Source: PGZG01 sp040235405 (GTDB taxonomy: Bacteria; Pseudomonadota; Gammaproteobacteria; Pseudomonadales; Alcanivoracaceae). Taken from it: a DNA stretch of 64,000 nucleotides. The stretch is taken from positions 1-64,000 of the forward strand of contig JBECKT010000051.1 in the NCBI GenBank assembly GCA_040235405.1, read 5' to 3'. Positions 37,659 to 47,060 of the stretch are shown here, one piece after another. Position 1 is the first letter of the stretch; each line of letters starts with the position of its first letter. The translations under genes were made by a program, and so were the position numbers. The notes beneath the pieces are model-generated. The model did no database searches. It was not told the origin of the DNA and was given only the letters and a program-made list of their open reading frames with translations.

Positions 37659-38337
37659 CATTCTCTATTCCATGACATTTCAGAACGGACGGCGAGAGGA
37701 AATCGCCGTGACACTGGATGCAGGAAACGGAGAGATAGTAATAGACGATGAATTCATTCCGCCCGCATGGGCCTTACTGGGCCACCATCAATGCAGCCAC
37801 TGCCCGTTGCAGCCGGATGAAGAGACCTACTGTCCGATAGCCCGCAATCTGGCGTACCTGTTTTCCGGGCGCAATACCGGCACATCTCACGACAAGGTCT
37901 TTCTTCGCGTACAGGTCGAACAGCGGGGTTATGTGTTTGATGAAACTACAACACAACGGGCCCTGAGCTCTCTGTTTGGCCTCATCTGTGCGTTGAGCCC
38001 CTGTCCACATACCCTGCCCCTGCGGCCGATGGGTGTATTCCACTTGCCACTGGCAACGGATGTCGAAACGCTGGTGCGGATATCATCCTTGTTTCTGCTA
38101 CGCAGCTATCTTTCCCGTCAGGAAAGACCGGCAGACCCCGTTGACCTCAGCGATATGGAGGCAACCTACGGCAATCTGGGCAAACTCAATCAGGGCATGG
38201 CGGCTCGGTTACGCAGCGCGTCTTCCTCGGATGCCGCCGTTAATGCCATTACCCTGCTCGATGTGCTGGTCAAGGACGTTCGCTTTGAGCTGGATAGCCA
38301 GCTAGCCCTGCTCAAAAAGCTGATGCAGGTTCAGTGA
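37648..38337 (+). CDS. Cys-motif protein linked to a two-component pair
   Basis: Protein of about 229 residues. The first Met lies inside the kinase stop region (overlap of 11 bases); a second at 37672 is possible. Near residue 50 lies HHQCSHCPLQPDEETYCPIARN, a CxxCP-x8-CP pattern that could bind metal or a cluster. The rest is mostly helical. I believe it is a DUF6901-type protein but cannot confirm this. Co-location with a kinase and receiver suggests a sensory or output-modulating role. Confidence 0.7.
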   Translation: MPPDILYSMTFQNGRREEIAVTLDAGNGEIVIDDEFIPPAWALLGHHQCSHCPLQPDEETYCPIARNLAYLFSGRNTGTSHDKVFLRVQVEQRGYVFDETTTQRALSSLFGLICALSPCPHTLPLRPMGVFHLPLATDVETLVRISSLFLLRSYLSRQERPADPVDLSDMEATYGNLGKLNQGMAARLRSASSSDAAVNAITLLDVLVKDVRFELDSQLALLKKLMQVQ

Positions 38338-38348
38338 ATCGTTGCTGA

Positions 38349-38786
38349 TCATTGGGCCAGATCCCGCAAGTAATGCACCAGCTGCCAGATCTGCGTATCA
38401 CGCAGCTGCGGATGGGCCGGCATTGCTGTATCCGGTGAGCCAAAGCGAATGATCCAGAACAGTTGCCCATCGGCAATACCATTTATCGTTCTGGCGCAGG
38501 TAAAATTACGCGGAGGCGGATCAAAACTGTCGGCAAGGGGGCCGCGCCCGTCCCCCTTGCTACCGTGACAGATTGCACAACCCTGCCCGTCTTGCTTGCC
38601 CAGGTACAGGCGCTTACCCTCACGCAGCACGGCCCGATTCAGCGGCACAGGGTTGTCCATCTGCAGGTACTCAGGCGGTGCACTGCCAGTAAATCGCGGC
38701 TGCGGACACTGTGGCTCTGCCAGTGCCGCCTGAACAAGCGCTATCAGGAATAACAGCGTAACGCTGCGAATAGTAACCATGGCCAC
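38349..38786 (-). CDS. Monohaem c-type cytochrome
   Basis: Protein of 145 residues with a signal peptide (FLIALVQAALA) and one CXXCH (GCAICHGSKGDGRG). The distal Met is probably in PDTAMPAHPQL, the usual class I arrangement. It is a periplasmic electron carrier. It is convergent with the two-component cluster, its start lying at 38786. It may serve a respiratory complex elsewhere. Confidence 0.9.
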   Translation of the reverse strand: MAMVTIRSVTLLFLIALVQAALAEPQCPQPRFTGSAPPEYLQMDNPVPLNRAVLREGKRLYLGKQDGQGCAICHGSKGDGRGPLADSFDPPPRNFTCARTINGIADGQLFWIIRFGSPDTAMPAHPQLRDTQIWQLVHYLRDLAQ

Positions 38787-38970
38787 TCCACATCAACTGC
38801 GAGTATCTTGACAAACGGCTTTCAGGGTAACGCCGGCGTGAGTACAGGTCTTGATACGGATCAATGCCGGCGCTTTCGCACCCGCTCAACAGGCTCGGAT
38901 AGCCATGGCAGGATGGAACCGAACCCTTATTGCGGGCTCCAAGAGCCGTCGACTGTTTACCGGAGTCAGC

Positions 38971-40197
38971 ATGTTTTCACGGACATTTGGTTTTGTTGCT
39001 CTGATCTTGCCAATCCTCGTACTGGCCGCCGAAGAAGCCGGGAACCCGCCCGGGTTTGCCGAGTGCGTCGTGCGGCTTCAAGACACCGCTCTGGAACAAG
39101 GCATCAGCAGCACGGTTGTCAACAAAGATCTGGCGGATGTGAATTACGTCGTGCGGGTTATTGAGCTGGACCGCAAACAGCCGGAGTTCAGTGAAAGCTT
39201 TGCCACCTATTTCGAGCGCCGGGTGACCCAGGACCGTATCGTCAAAGGGCGCGCCCTGCTGGCCGAGCACCGTCAGCTGCTCAACAGGATCAGCCGTGAA
39301 TTTGGCGTCCCGGCGCAGTATCTGGTTTCGTTCTGGGGGCTGGAAACCAATTTCGGCAGCTACTTCGGCAAGATGCCGATTCTTGACTCGCTCGCCACGC
39401 TGGCCTGTGACCCACGCCGCAGCGAATACTTTACCGGTGAACTGATCAATGCCCTGAAAATCATTGATGAGGGTTCAATCACTTCGGAAAAAATGCAGGG
39501 CTCCTGGGCCGGCGCTATGGGCCATACCCAGTTCATGCCGTCGGTTTTCCTGCGTTATGCGCTGGATTATGACGCTGACGGCAAACGCGACCTGTGGGGC
39601 AGTCTGCCCGATGCTCTGGCGTCGGCAGCCAATTTCCTCCGCGGTATCGGCTGGCAGAAAGAGCAACGCTGGGGACGCGAGGTCAGCCTGCCGAAAAACT
39701 TCCCCTACGAAAAAGCCGGGCTGGCAACCAGACTTTCCCTGCAACAATGGCAGGCGCTGGGGGTACGCCAGAGCAGCGGTGCGAACCTCCCGGATGAAGA
39801 CATGCAGGCATCCCTGCTGGTGCCCACCGGACATGAAGGGCCAGCATTTCTGGTCTATGACAATTTTCACGTGATCATGCGCTGGAACCGTGCCGAGGCT
39901 TATGCGCTGGCAGTGGGCCATCTGGCAGACCGCATCAATGGTGCTGGCACACTGAAACGCCAGCCAGTGCAGGCTCCAAGACTGAGCCGCGAGCAGATCA
40001 CCACTTTGCAAACCACGCTGAATGAAACAGGCTTTGCCGCCGGCGAACCGGACGGTGTGCTTGGTCCCGGCACCCGCGCCGCCATCAGCCGTTACCAGCA
40101 GTCCCGGCAACAAATAGCAGACGGCTTTGTCAGCAAGTCACTGCTAGCCGAGCTGGGCGTTACCCGTTACCTCGGCAAGCCGTCAGAGCCGGACTAG
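38971..40197 (+). CDS. MltB-family lytic murein transglycosylase
   Basis: Protein of 408 residues. A signal peptide (FGFVALILPILVLAAEE) is followed by an SLT_2 catalytic domain with the catalytic Glu in FWGLETNFGSYFG and the GAMGHTQFMPSVFLRYA block. A C-terminal peptidoglycan-binding domain (LQTTLNETGFAAGEPDGVLGPGTRAAI) ends the protein. It cleaves peptidoglycan glycan chains to 1,6-anhydro ends. The Met at 38971 follows CGGAGT; the longer frame is unsupported. Confidence 0.92.
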   Translation: MFSRTFGFVALILPILVLAAEEAGNPPGFAECVVRLQDTALEQGISSTVVNKDLADVNYVVRVIELDRKQPEFSESFATYFERRVTQDRIVKGRALLAEHRQLLNRISREFGVPAQYLVSFWGLETNFGSYFGKMPILDSLATLACDPRRSEYFTGELINALKIIDEGSITSEKMQGSWAGAMGHTQFMPSVFLRYALDYDADGKRDLWGSLPDALASAANFLRGIGWQKEQRWGREVSLPKNFPYEKAGLATRLSLQQWQALGVRQSSGANLPDEDMQASLLVPTGHEGPAFLVYDNFHVIMRWNRAEAYALAVGHLADRINGAGTLKRQPVQAPRLSREQITTLQTTLNETGFAAGEPDGVLGPGTRAAISRYQQSRQQIADGFVSKSLLAELGVTRYLGKPSEPD

Positions 40198-40584
40198 CCA
40201 ACGCATACAGCAGGCCACACCAACCCCCCAGGCACCATTGACGATCAGCCCGCCGATAACGGTAGTGGTATTGACGTCGAGGCCCTTAACCGGAAACACC
40301 ACCAGCATCGCCACGGCCGTCGGGCCAACAGCACCGGCAACCAGTGCCGCCAGCCAGTGTCTGGCGCCGCGCCAGCGACGGATCAGCCACCATACCGGCG
40401 GCCCCCATACACCGCCCCAGAATGCCAGTGAGATAACCTTCGGCACGCCCAGCGGCGGCACCGCGCTCATATTCCAGGGAGCCGCAGGTATTGCACCGGC
40501 CAACCAGAACAGCGCGATCACACCCTGATGAAATACCAGTGTTGCCAGAAACCCGGCAACAAATGCCTTGACCCAGACCATCAT
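40183..40584 (-). CDS. Small integral membrane protein of unknown function
   Basis: Protein of 133 residues starting MMVWVKAFVAGFLATLVFHQ, with GGGAG at the right distance. It has about four hydrophobic helices and conserved-looking Trp/Pro turns (WGGVWGPPVWWLIRRW). It could be a small permease-like or YeeE-like protein, but I do not recognise a family. Convergent with the transglycosylase gene, overlapping by 15 bases. Confidence 0.75.
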   Translation of the reverse strand: MMVWVKAFVAGFLATLVFHQGVIALFWLAGAIPAAPWNMSAVPPLGVPKVISLAFWGGVWGPPVWWLIRRWRGARHWLAALVAGAVGPTAVAMLVVFPVKGLDVNTTTVIGGLIVNGAWGVGVACCMRWLVRL

Positions 40585-40607
40585 GCAACTCCCTTTGGTT
40601 ATCACCT

Positions 40608-42023
40608 TTAAAGCCAGCCTTCCGGTGCCATACGGGCACTGAACCAGGCCAGCAGCCGACGCCAGAACGAGCCCTTCTCGACCCGCCTGACCTGTAACCC
40701 GCGCGGCCCCAGAAACTGCCACTGGATACGTTTTTTCTCGCTCAGTTGCAGACGGTAGCTGATGTCCGGTGCCATCGCCTGCTCCGCCAGTTGATTCAGC
40801 TGGGCCGCCAGCACCGGGCTGTCCATCAGGACGCCAATCTCGGTGTTCCAGAACGCCGAGCGCGGGTCCATGTTGAAACTGCCCACAAAGGCGCTGTCAT
40901 CATCGAAGATGATGGTTTTCGAATGCAGGCTGACCTTGCCACGCCACGGCAAGCGCCAGCGCCGGAAAGCACTCGCGGTCGAACTCATTTCATGTAGCTC
41001 GACACCAGCCTCAAGCAAGGCTTGTCGATACAGCGTGTAGCCGCCGTGAACCAGTGGCAAGTCGGTCGCCGCCAGTGAGTTGGTCAGCACGCGGACGCGA
41101 ACACCGCGGGCTGTCAGATCACCAAGCAGCTCCATGCCCAGCTCACCAGGAACAAAATAGGCACTGACCAGCGTCAGCTGCCTTGTTACCGCCTTGACCC
41201 GCTCGATAAGCGGGCTGAAAACCAGCTCCTCCACCGGCGGATGATCCGGCGTACCAATCTTTTCCGGCCTGTCGACCAGCAGGCTCGCCTGAACCTGCTG
41301 CATATTTTCGAGCAAACGCTGACCACAGCCATCCTTCTGCCACTGGCGCAGTGATGACACATAGTCCTCACGTTCACGCATGGCAGTTTTCAACCGGTCG
41401 CGCACCCGCAACCGCCACAATCGATGCTCTTCAATATTTGGCACAAACAGGCGGAACCGGGCAATCGGCTGGACAAAGGGACTGTTCCAGTAAAGCTCGA
41501 AGCTGGCCTGCATCTGCGCCACCAGCGGGCCACGTACCAGCAGATCCAGATCGCTGAAATTCATCTCACTGGAAGCGCCGTAGTATTCATCCCCGAGATT
41601 ACGACCGCCGGTGATCGCCAGTTCACCATCGGCAACCCAGAGCTTGTTATGCATACGCCGGTGCAAACGCTGGATCCGGGCAACAAAAACAACAAACCGG
41701 GTAAACGCCAGGCGCCGGCCCGACTCAATCGGATTGAACAGACGCACTTCAATATTATCGTGGCAGGACAGCGCGGCAATACGGGCGTCCTGTCCGTAGA
41801 TGGTCATGTCGTCAAGCAGAATACGCACCTTGACGCCGCGATCGGCGGCAACCAGCAATGACTGAATCAGCATCCGGGTGGTCAGGCCGTCGTGCAGGAT
41901 GTAGTACTGGATATCCAGGCTGCGGCGAGCACTCTCGGCCAGATGGGTGCGCATGCCAAGGGCATCCATACTGCCCTCCAGCAACCGCACCTCGGTGCCC
42001 ACCGACTGCAATAACCCTTCCAT
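40608..42023 (-). CDS. clsC: Cardiolipin synthase C-like phospholipase D protein
   Basis: Protein of 471 residues with two PLD HxK motifs: HNKLWVADGELAITGGRNLGDEYYG in the first half and HSKTIIFDDDSAFVGSFNMDPRS in the second. Length and the NIEVRLFNP and RRMHNK segments match ClsC (YmdC), which makes cardiolipin from phosphatidylglycerol and phosphatidylethanolamine. The start is taken at MEGLLQSVGTEV, with AAGG eight bases upstream; the frame is open to 42146 but would overlap the divergent gene. The usual ymdB partner is absent. Confidence 0.88.
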   Translation of the reverse strand: MEGLLQSVGTEVRLLEGSMDALGMRTHLAESARRSLDIQYYILHDGLTTRMLIQSLLVAADRGVKVRILLDDMTIYGQDARIAALSCHDNIEVRLFNPIESGRRLAFTRFVVFVARIQRLHRRMHNKLWVADGELAITGGRNLGDEYYGASSEMNFSDLDLLVRGPLVAQMQASFELYWNSPFVQPIARFRLFVPNIEEHRLWRLRVRDRLKTAMREREDYVSSLRQWQKDGCGQRLLENMQQVQASLLVDRPEKIGTPDHPPVEELVFSPLIERVKAVTRQLTLVSAYFVPGELGMELLGDLTARGVRVRVLTNSLAATDLPLVHGGYTLYRQALLEAGVELHEMSSTASAFRRWRLPWRGKVSLHSKTIIFDDDSAFVGSFNMDPRSAFWNTEIGVLMDSPVLAAQLNQLAEQAMAPDISYRLQLSEKKRIQWQFLGPRGLQVRRVEKGSFWRRLLAWFSARMAPEGWL

Positions 42024-42122
42024 CCACACCGCCTTGTAAAATTGGCTCAGCCACTCCTGCTGGCCGATTGTGCCGCATGCTATGCTTCGCGGCCATTCCT
42101 GTCCTGACGCCGAGCCACCGCC

Positions 42123-43061
42123 GTGCCGCTGTCCAAGGCTAGTCAATCCGATCTGTTGCTGGTGCTGGTCACCGTGCTGTCGGCGCTGAGCTGGATTTTC
42201 TCCCGCGAAGCGGTACAGCTGATGCCGCCCCTGTTATTCATGTGCCTGCGTTTTCTGCTGGCCGGCTCATTACTGGCCTTGCTCGGCCGTCGGCAACTGC
42301 TGCAAATCAATGCCGATCAAGCGTGGCGCGCCATCCGCGTTGGCCTGGTATTCGGCTTTGCCATGTGTTTCTGGGTGCTCGGCCTGACCCATGCCAGCCA
42401 TGTTGGTGAAGGTGCTTTCCTGACCATTCTCGGCGTGCTGATGGTGCCGCTAATTGGCCGGTTCCTGTTTGCGGAAACTCCGCCGCTGAGCACCTGGATC
42501 GCGATTCCCGTTGCCCTGACGGGGCTGGCCCTGCTGGCGCTGAAGGAAGGTTTCCGACCGGAACAGGGGCAAATCTTTTTCTTCATTTCCGCGTTCGGTT
42601 TTGCTTTCTACTACGCCCTCAATACCCGCGCCGCCAACGTCAGTTCGTCACGCAGCAAGTCTGGCGAGCTGTTGCAGAAACAGGGCGTGCCACCGCTGGC
42701 CCTGACCACCCTGATGGTACTGACCGTCTCTGTGGTAACCGGGCTGGCGTCGCTGGTGATGGAGCCATGGCGCGCCAGCTTCGCTGATTTCGACCCGATG
42801 CTGGCTGTCTGGATTGGCGCCAGCGCCATTATCGGCACATCTGCCCGGTTCTTTTTCCAGACCTGGGCACAGAGCCTGTCCACCACCAGTCATGGTGTGG
42901 TGATCATGATTGTCGAGCCGGTCTGGGTGGCACTGCTGGCGGCGCTCTGGTTTGGCGAAACCATGGCGCCGATGCAGCTGGCAGGCTGCCTGCTGATTTT
43001 CACCGCATTGCTGGTCAATCGCTGGAACGCGGTAAGAAAGGTTCTGAAATCCGTGCTCTAG
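42123..43061 (+). CDS. DMT-superfamily (EamA) transporter
   Basis: Integral membrane protein of 312 residues with ten helices in two EamA repeats (first PLLFMCLRFLLAGSLLALL, second GVVIMIVEPVWVALLAALWFGE). The start is GTG. It is not closely similar to the transporter at 24536. Substrate unknown. The stop overlaps the first bases of a REP-type element. Confidence 0.88.
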   Translation: MPLSKASQSDLLLVLVTVLSALSWIFSREAVQLMPPLLFMCLRFLLAGSLLALLGRRQLLQINADQAWRAIRVGLVFGFAMCFWVLGLTHASHVGEGAFLTILGVLMVPLIGRFLFAETPPLSTWIAIPVALTGLALLALKEGFRPEQGQIFFFISAFGFAFYYALNTRAANVSSSRSKSGELLQKQGVPPLALTTLMVLTVSVVTGLASLVMEPWRASFADFDPMLAVWIGASAIIGTSARFFFQTWAQSLSTTSHGVVIMIVEPVWVALLAALWFGETMAPMQLAGCLLIFTALLVNRWNAVRKVLKSVL

Positions 43062-43117
43062 GAGCGGCCGAGCGGCCGCGATTGTTTCCGGGGTATCGCC
43101 GTCGGTCGACGGTTCCT
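43059..43117. repeat. REP doublet (REPIN-like element)
   Basis: TAGGA at 43059 and TCCTA at 43113-43117 are inverted termini. Between them are two hairpins: GCGGCCG/CGGCCGC (43064-43079) and CCGTC/GACGG (about 43099-43112). This layout matches the mirrored REP pairs (TAGGAGCGG...) of Pseudomonas and relatives that are mobilised by RAYT transposases. It lies between convergent genes, starting in the transporter stop codon. No second copy is evident in the window. Confidence 0.7.
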
Positions 43118-44192
43118 ACAAGCCAGCTCTTTGTTTTCGTGCGGCAAGTACTGCGGGAGAGTTGTCCGGTTTTTGCCAACCGGACAACTGCTGCCCGATC
43201 AGTGATTGCAACGCGCTGATATGTGACGGCAATGCATTCAACGCCGGAATGTAGTGGTACTGCTCGCCGCCCGCCGCCATAAAGTAGCCGCGATTCTCGA
43301 CCTCGATTTCCTCGATCGTTTCCAGGCAGTCCGCAGCAAAGCCCGGGCAAAGCACTTGCACATGCCTGATGCCTTGCGCCGGCATTGCCTTCAGGGTTGC
43401 ATCGGTATAGGGCTTGAGCCACTGCTCCCGACCAAAACGGGACTGGAAAGTGGTGACATATTGCTCAGAATTCAGGCCAAGACGCTCGGCTAGCAAGCGC
43501 GACGTTTTGTGGCATTCGCAGTGATACGGATCGCCATTATCCAGATACCGCTGCGGTACACCGTGGTAGGACAACACCAGCTTGTCGGGGCGGCCGTGCT
43601 GCTGCCAGTGCTGCTCGACCTGCCCTGCCAGAGCCTCGATGTAATCGGGGAAGTCATGGTAGTGACTGACAAAACGCAAATCCGGCAACCAGCGACGCCG
43701 GGTAAAATCCGCCGCCAGCGCATCGAAAGTAGACGCGCTAGTGGCAGCGGAGTATTGCGGGTACAGCGGCAACACCAGCAGCTGACGCACACCCTGCTGC
43801 TGCATTGATTCCAGCGTACTGCTGATTGATGGTTGTCCGTAGCGCATCGCGCACTCGACGATCAGATCATCACCCCACGCCGGCTTCAGCGCTGCCCGCA
43901 GGGCATCGCGTTGGGCCAGCGTGTGCAACATCAATGGTGAGCCGGCTTCGGTCCAGACGCTCTGATAGGCGTGCGCCGAACGTCGCGGCCGAATACGCAG
44001 AATGATGCCATGGAGGATCAGGAACCATAACAGCCGCGGTACCTCTACCACTCGCGGGTCGGCAAGAAACTCGGCCAGATAGCGACGCAGTGCCGGCGTA
44101 GTCGGCGCTTCCGGTGTCCCCAGATTGGTAATCAGCACGCCGATCCGGGCCGGTTGCTCATGGCGAAAGCCGGATTGTCCCCGATACTGCAT
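43116..44192 (-). CDS. hemH: Ferrochelatase
   Basis: Protein of 358 residues that inserts iron into protoporphyrin IX, the last step of protohaem synthesis. Family blocks: GVLITNLGTPEAPTTPALRRYLAEFL near the N-terminus, the active-site His in LSYHGVPQRYLDNGDPY, and the acidic C-terminal CLETIEEIEVENRGYF. The start at 44192 has GGAGG six bases upstream. Haem supply would matter for the cytochrome operon later in the window, though no regulatory link is visible. Confidence 0.95.
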   Translation of the reverse strand: MQYRGQSGFRHEQPARIGVLITNLGTPEAPTTPALRRYLAEFLADPRVVEVPRLLWFLILHGIILRIRPRRSAHAYQSVWTEAGSPLMLHTLAQRDALRAALKPAWGDDLIVECAMRYGQPSISSTLESMQQQGVRQLLVLPLYPQYSAATSASTFDALAADFTRRRWLPDLRFVSHYHDFPDYIEALAGQVEQHWQQHGRPDKLVLSYHGVPQRYLDNGDPYHCECHKTSRLLAERLGLNSEQYVTTFQSRFGREQWLKPYTDATLKAMPAQGIRHVQVLCPGFAADCLETIEEIEVENRGYFMAAGGEQYHYIPALNALPSHISALQSLIGQQLSGWQKPDNSPAVLAARKQRAGL

Positions 44193-44270
44193 AACCTGCC
44201 TCCACGCGATCACCGCGTTTTATCTGTTGCCTGTGGCCAAGTATAGCCATGACCGGTCAAGGGCGTGTCA

Positions 44271-46094
44271 TCAGGGCGACAGCGCCGGTATCGTGTCCGG
44301 CCGCACCGGCGAAATAAACTCGCAGCCTTCGAACTCCTCGATATCACCACCCACCACCAGACAGTTCCAGTACACCGTCTCGTCGTCATCAAACCACTGC
44401 GGATTCATTCGCACTGCCCGGTGGCGGAAATCGCCATACTCCGGCATTTCCACCAGCAGCTCACCGGAAGCCGGATCAAAACGCCACAGCACACCATCAA
44501 ACAACTCGACCAGCTCAGCTTGCTGTGCGGTCGGAAAAGCCTTGTATTCGCTGTAATACTCACCGAGATAGCGGGCCGACGAATCCACCGCCGCCACCAA
44601 TGTGGCAAGGCGGTCATACTCGTTGTACCAGCCGTACCGCTCGGCCATTTCATCTGCACCGGCGGCCTGCTGCCCGTCCTGCTGCGGCCGCAGTGACAGC
44701 ACCAGCATCTGCATGTCTTCCAGCGACAGCGGCCGGCCGTTGAGACTCAACTGCCCTTGCCGGGCAGAAAATGCAAGGCGCCAGCGATGATCCTCTCGAC
44801 GAATCACACCGGCCTCTTCCAGCGGCAGCAATCGCGGCTGCACAGCCTCTGGCAGCAATGACGCCTGCCAGTCCAGATTGAGGTTGATATCGTTGATCGC
44901 GAGCACCTGCTCCGGCGGCATCGCCATGAGTGCAGCACTATCAGGAATATTTTCCAGGCCACCGGCATAGGTTGCCGCAAGCGCCACAGACAATACCGGC
45001 GAGGTATCTTCAAACAATGCCTCGATGACAAGCCGACTTTTACCTTTTTGCAACAGCTTGCCTGTAACCAGCGCTACGGCTTCGGCCATAACAGCTTCCA
45101 TCTTGCTGCCGGCAGCAACCAATTCGGCCGGATCAGGACTGTCGCCCTCTATCGCCATCGCCATGTTCCTTTCCATCTGCTGGTTGATCTCCTCGATCAA
45201 CTCATACAGACGCAGCATCGCGGCGCTGTCCAGACCGTCCACGGTAATACCCAGATAGCCCTTGCTGGCCGGAAATCCGCTGACAGAAAGATTTTCCAGC
45301 CAGATACGCGCGTCACTGAACAGCAGGCCATTGTTATCACTGCTACGGCCCTGAATATACAGATCGGTGTTAAAGCTCAACATCGGCGAGGCCACGGCAA
45401 CCCCGGTTATCGACGTCATGGTGTCGTACAACGGCATGGTTCCGGCAAGCATCCCGGAGGGAGTCAATGTCGACTCCAGCGTCGCCAGATCAAAACGGCT
45501 GCCCATCGCCTCAAGCATCAAACCACGACCACGCAGCACGCTGTGCTGCAGAACCATATCAGCACCAATATCCATATCAAGACGCAGCTCGTCCAGCCGG
45601 ACATTGCCCGTCGGTGACTCCAGCTTGAACGGCGACACCGCCAGCGTGCCGAGCGTGCGGCCTTCCAGTGTCACGTAGCCATCCAGCTGCAACGGCGGTT
45701 TACCGGCAAAAAAGTCGGTAATCAGTGCAGCGAGCTCCGGCGGATACACGGAGAGATCCAGCTCGCTGTGCAGCACCGCCAGACCGGTGCGGAAGCCGCT
45801 ATTGGTCAGCAACAGGGGGCCATGGCCGAGCTCGTTGCGAAAGCAGATATCCATGGGCGGGCTGGTCGGGTCATTGGCCGGCATGGCCAGACAGCTACGG
45901 TAGGACGAGCCGAGCAGACCGCGCTGGTACTCATCAATCCTCATCAGCATGCGGTAACGGGCCAGCTGGCGGTTACCTTCCTCGAGCTGTGCTCTGGTCA
46001 GGGTTTCAATATCGGCGCCTGTCTTCCACGCGGCCCCCAACCAGGCCGCCGCCATCAGGCCCAACACCAGCACTATCGCCCACAACACTCGCAT
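44271..46094 (-). CDS. YdgA-like DUF945 envelope protein
   Basis: Protein of 607 residues with an N-terminal uncleaved signal or anchor (VLWAIVLVLGLMAAAWLGAAW). A large, mostly beta periplasmic region follows, with the MEGLL-like repeated strands of DUF945/YdgA proteins, for example GHGPLLLTNSGFRTGLAVLHSELDL. It is somewhat longer than E. coli YdgA (about 500 residues), the extra part being at the C-terminus. Function unknown. Confidence 0.82.
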   Translation of the reverse strand: MRVLWAIVLVLGLMAAAWLGAAWKTGADIETLTRAQLEEGNRQLARYRMLMRIDEYQRGLLGSSYRSCLAMPANDPTSPPMDICFRNELGHGPLLLTNSGFRTGLAVLHSELDLSVYPPELAALITDFFAGKPPLQLDGYVTLEGRTLGTLAVSPFKLESPTGNVRLDELRLDMDIGADMVLQHSVLRGRGLMLEAMGSRFDLATLESTLTPSGMLAGTMPLYDTMTSITGVAVASPMLSFNTDLYIQGRSSDNNGLLFSDARIWLENLSVSGFPASKGYLGITVDGLDSAAMLRLYELIEEINQQMERNMAMAIEGDSPDPAELVAAGSKMEAVMAEAVALVTGKLLQKGKSRLVIEALFEDTSPVLSVALAATYAGGLENIPDSAALMAMPPEQVLAINDINLNLDWQASLLPEAVQPRLLPLEEAGVIRREDHRWRLAFSARQGQLSLNGRPLSLEDMQMLVLSLRPQQDGQQAAGADEMAERYGWYNEYDRLATLVAAVDSSARYLGEYYSEYKAFPTAQQAELVELFDGVLWRFDPASGELLVEMPEYGDFRHRAVRMNPQWFDDDETVYWNCLVVGGDIEEFEGCEFISPVRPDTIPALSP

Positions 46095-46249
46095 GCCTGC
46101 TCCCCCCGGTCGGCAAAATCAGCGAGGAAATATAGCAGTTAAAGCGGCAAAATCCTGCCCGGAACAATATAAAAGCAGAGCGACCGGAATCCCCCTCCGG
46201 GGATAACCGCAGAACTGATAAACCGTATTTCTGATATAGCGCGGCTTTT

Positions 46250-46825
46250 TTAATAGCAGGCGCGCAGCTTTTTCTTCATGCTGCTGCGAATGTCATTCAG
46301 TTCAAAGCGGGATTTTTCCGATATCAGTCTGGCGTCGAGCCGATGCAGATGCAGTATCGGCGCCTGCTTTTTGAAGGCACGCAAATCCCCCTTGGTCAGG
46401 ATCGGCAGAAACTCCTCGCTGCGCGCTTCAAACTCCTCGGCAACGGCTTGCAGGCCCGCTGCCAACGGCACTGCCTTGCCATTACCAGCGGCGTCTTTCA
46501 TATGCAGATACAGGCCGGAACGGCCCACTACACCGCCAGGAACAATGGTGTAGCCGGTTGAAAGAATGGCTTTCTCAGGTACCTCGTACCAGGTTTCGGT
46601 AAAAGCCTCGAGATCCGGCACCACCACCAGATCCGGCAAGTCTCCGGTGGGTACAATAACGTCGTAGCAGGCGTAGATCTGACCAACCTTGTTGGAGTAG
46701 ATGCACAGAGACTCACGAAAATGGCGAACAAACTCCACCGCCCGGCGATGATCGTCGAACTCGCCAAGGCTCCAGATCAGGCTTTCGTCTGACTGCAGGT
46801 CAATGGCCGCAGCACTGATGGACAT
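46250..46825 (-). CDS. Protein of unknown function
   Basis: Protein of 191 residues without a signal peptide or membrane helix. It is a mixed alpha/beta protein starting MSISAAAIDLQSDES. It has AGAGGAT-type ribosome-binding bases about eight upstream of the ATG. I do not recognise a family. A short inverted repeat atcccc/ggggat lies 46 bases past its stop (46189-46204) without a T-tract. Confidence 0.7.
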   Translation of the reverse strand: MSISAAAIDLQSDESLIWSLGEFDDHRRAVEFVRHFRESLCIYSNKVGQIYACYDVIVPTGDLPDLVVVPDLEAFTETWYEVPEKAILSTGYTIVPGGVVGRSGLYLHMKDAAGNGKAVPLAAGLQAVAEEFEARSEEFLPILTKGDLRAFKKQAPILHLHRLDARLISEKSRFELNDIRSSMKKKLRACY

Positions 46826-47003
46826 AAGCGCATCCTCTCGCTTGATTTGGTAATGCCATCATCTTAGCTGTGATGGCAATCACATTTCATCGCCTTAATC
46901 AGGGTGCGGCCCGGATTTTACAATTCACGCCAGCCGACTGTCTGATCGGGCCACCCGCCCGTCTGCTCTTGCTGCCGATATTTCTCTGCAGGACCGTCCC
47001 CGG

Positions 47004-47032
47004 TCGCCGCCGCACTCGCCAGCAGGTACAAT
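47004..47032 (+). promoter_or_regulatory. Candidate promoter of the YgiQ gene
   Basis: TCGCCG, a 17-base spacer and TACAAT at 47027-47032. The -10 box overlaps the first in-frame ATG at 47031, which argues that translation starts at the next Met (47061). Confidence 0.4.
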
Positions 47033-47060
47033 GCGCGCCCCCGCTGTTTCCGGATACCTG

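Noticed and set aside
46189..46204. Short inverted repeat after the 46250 gene
   Set aside because: Only a 6-bp stem with no T-tract; too weak to call a terminator.
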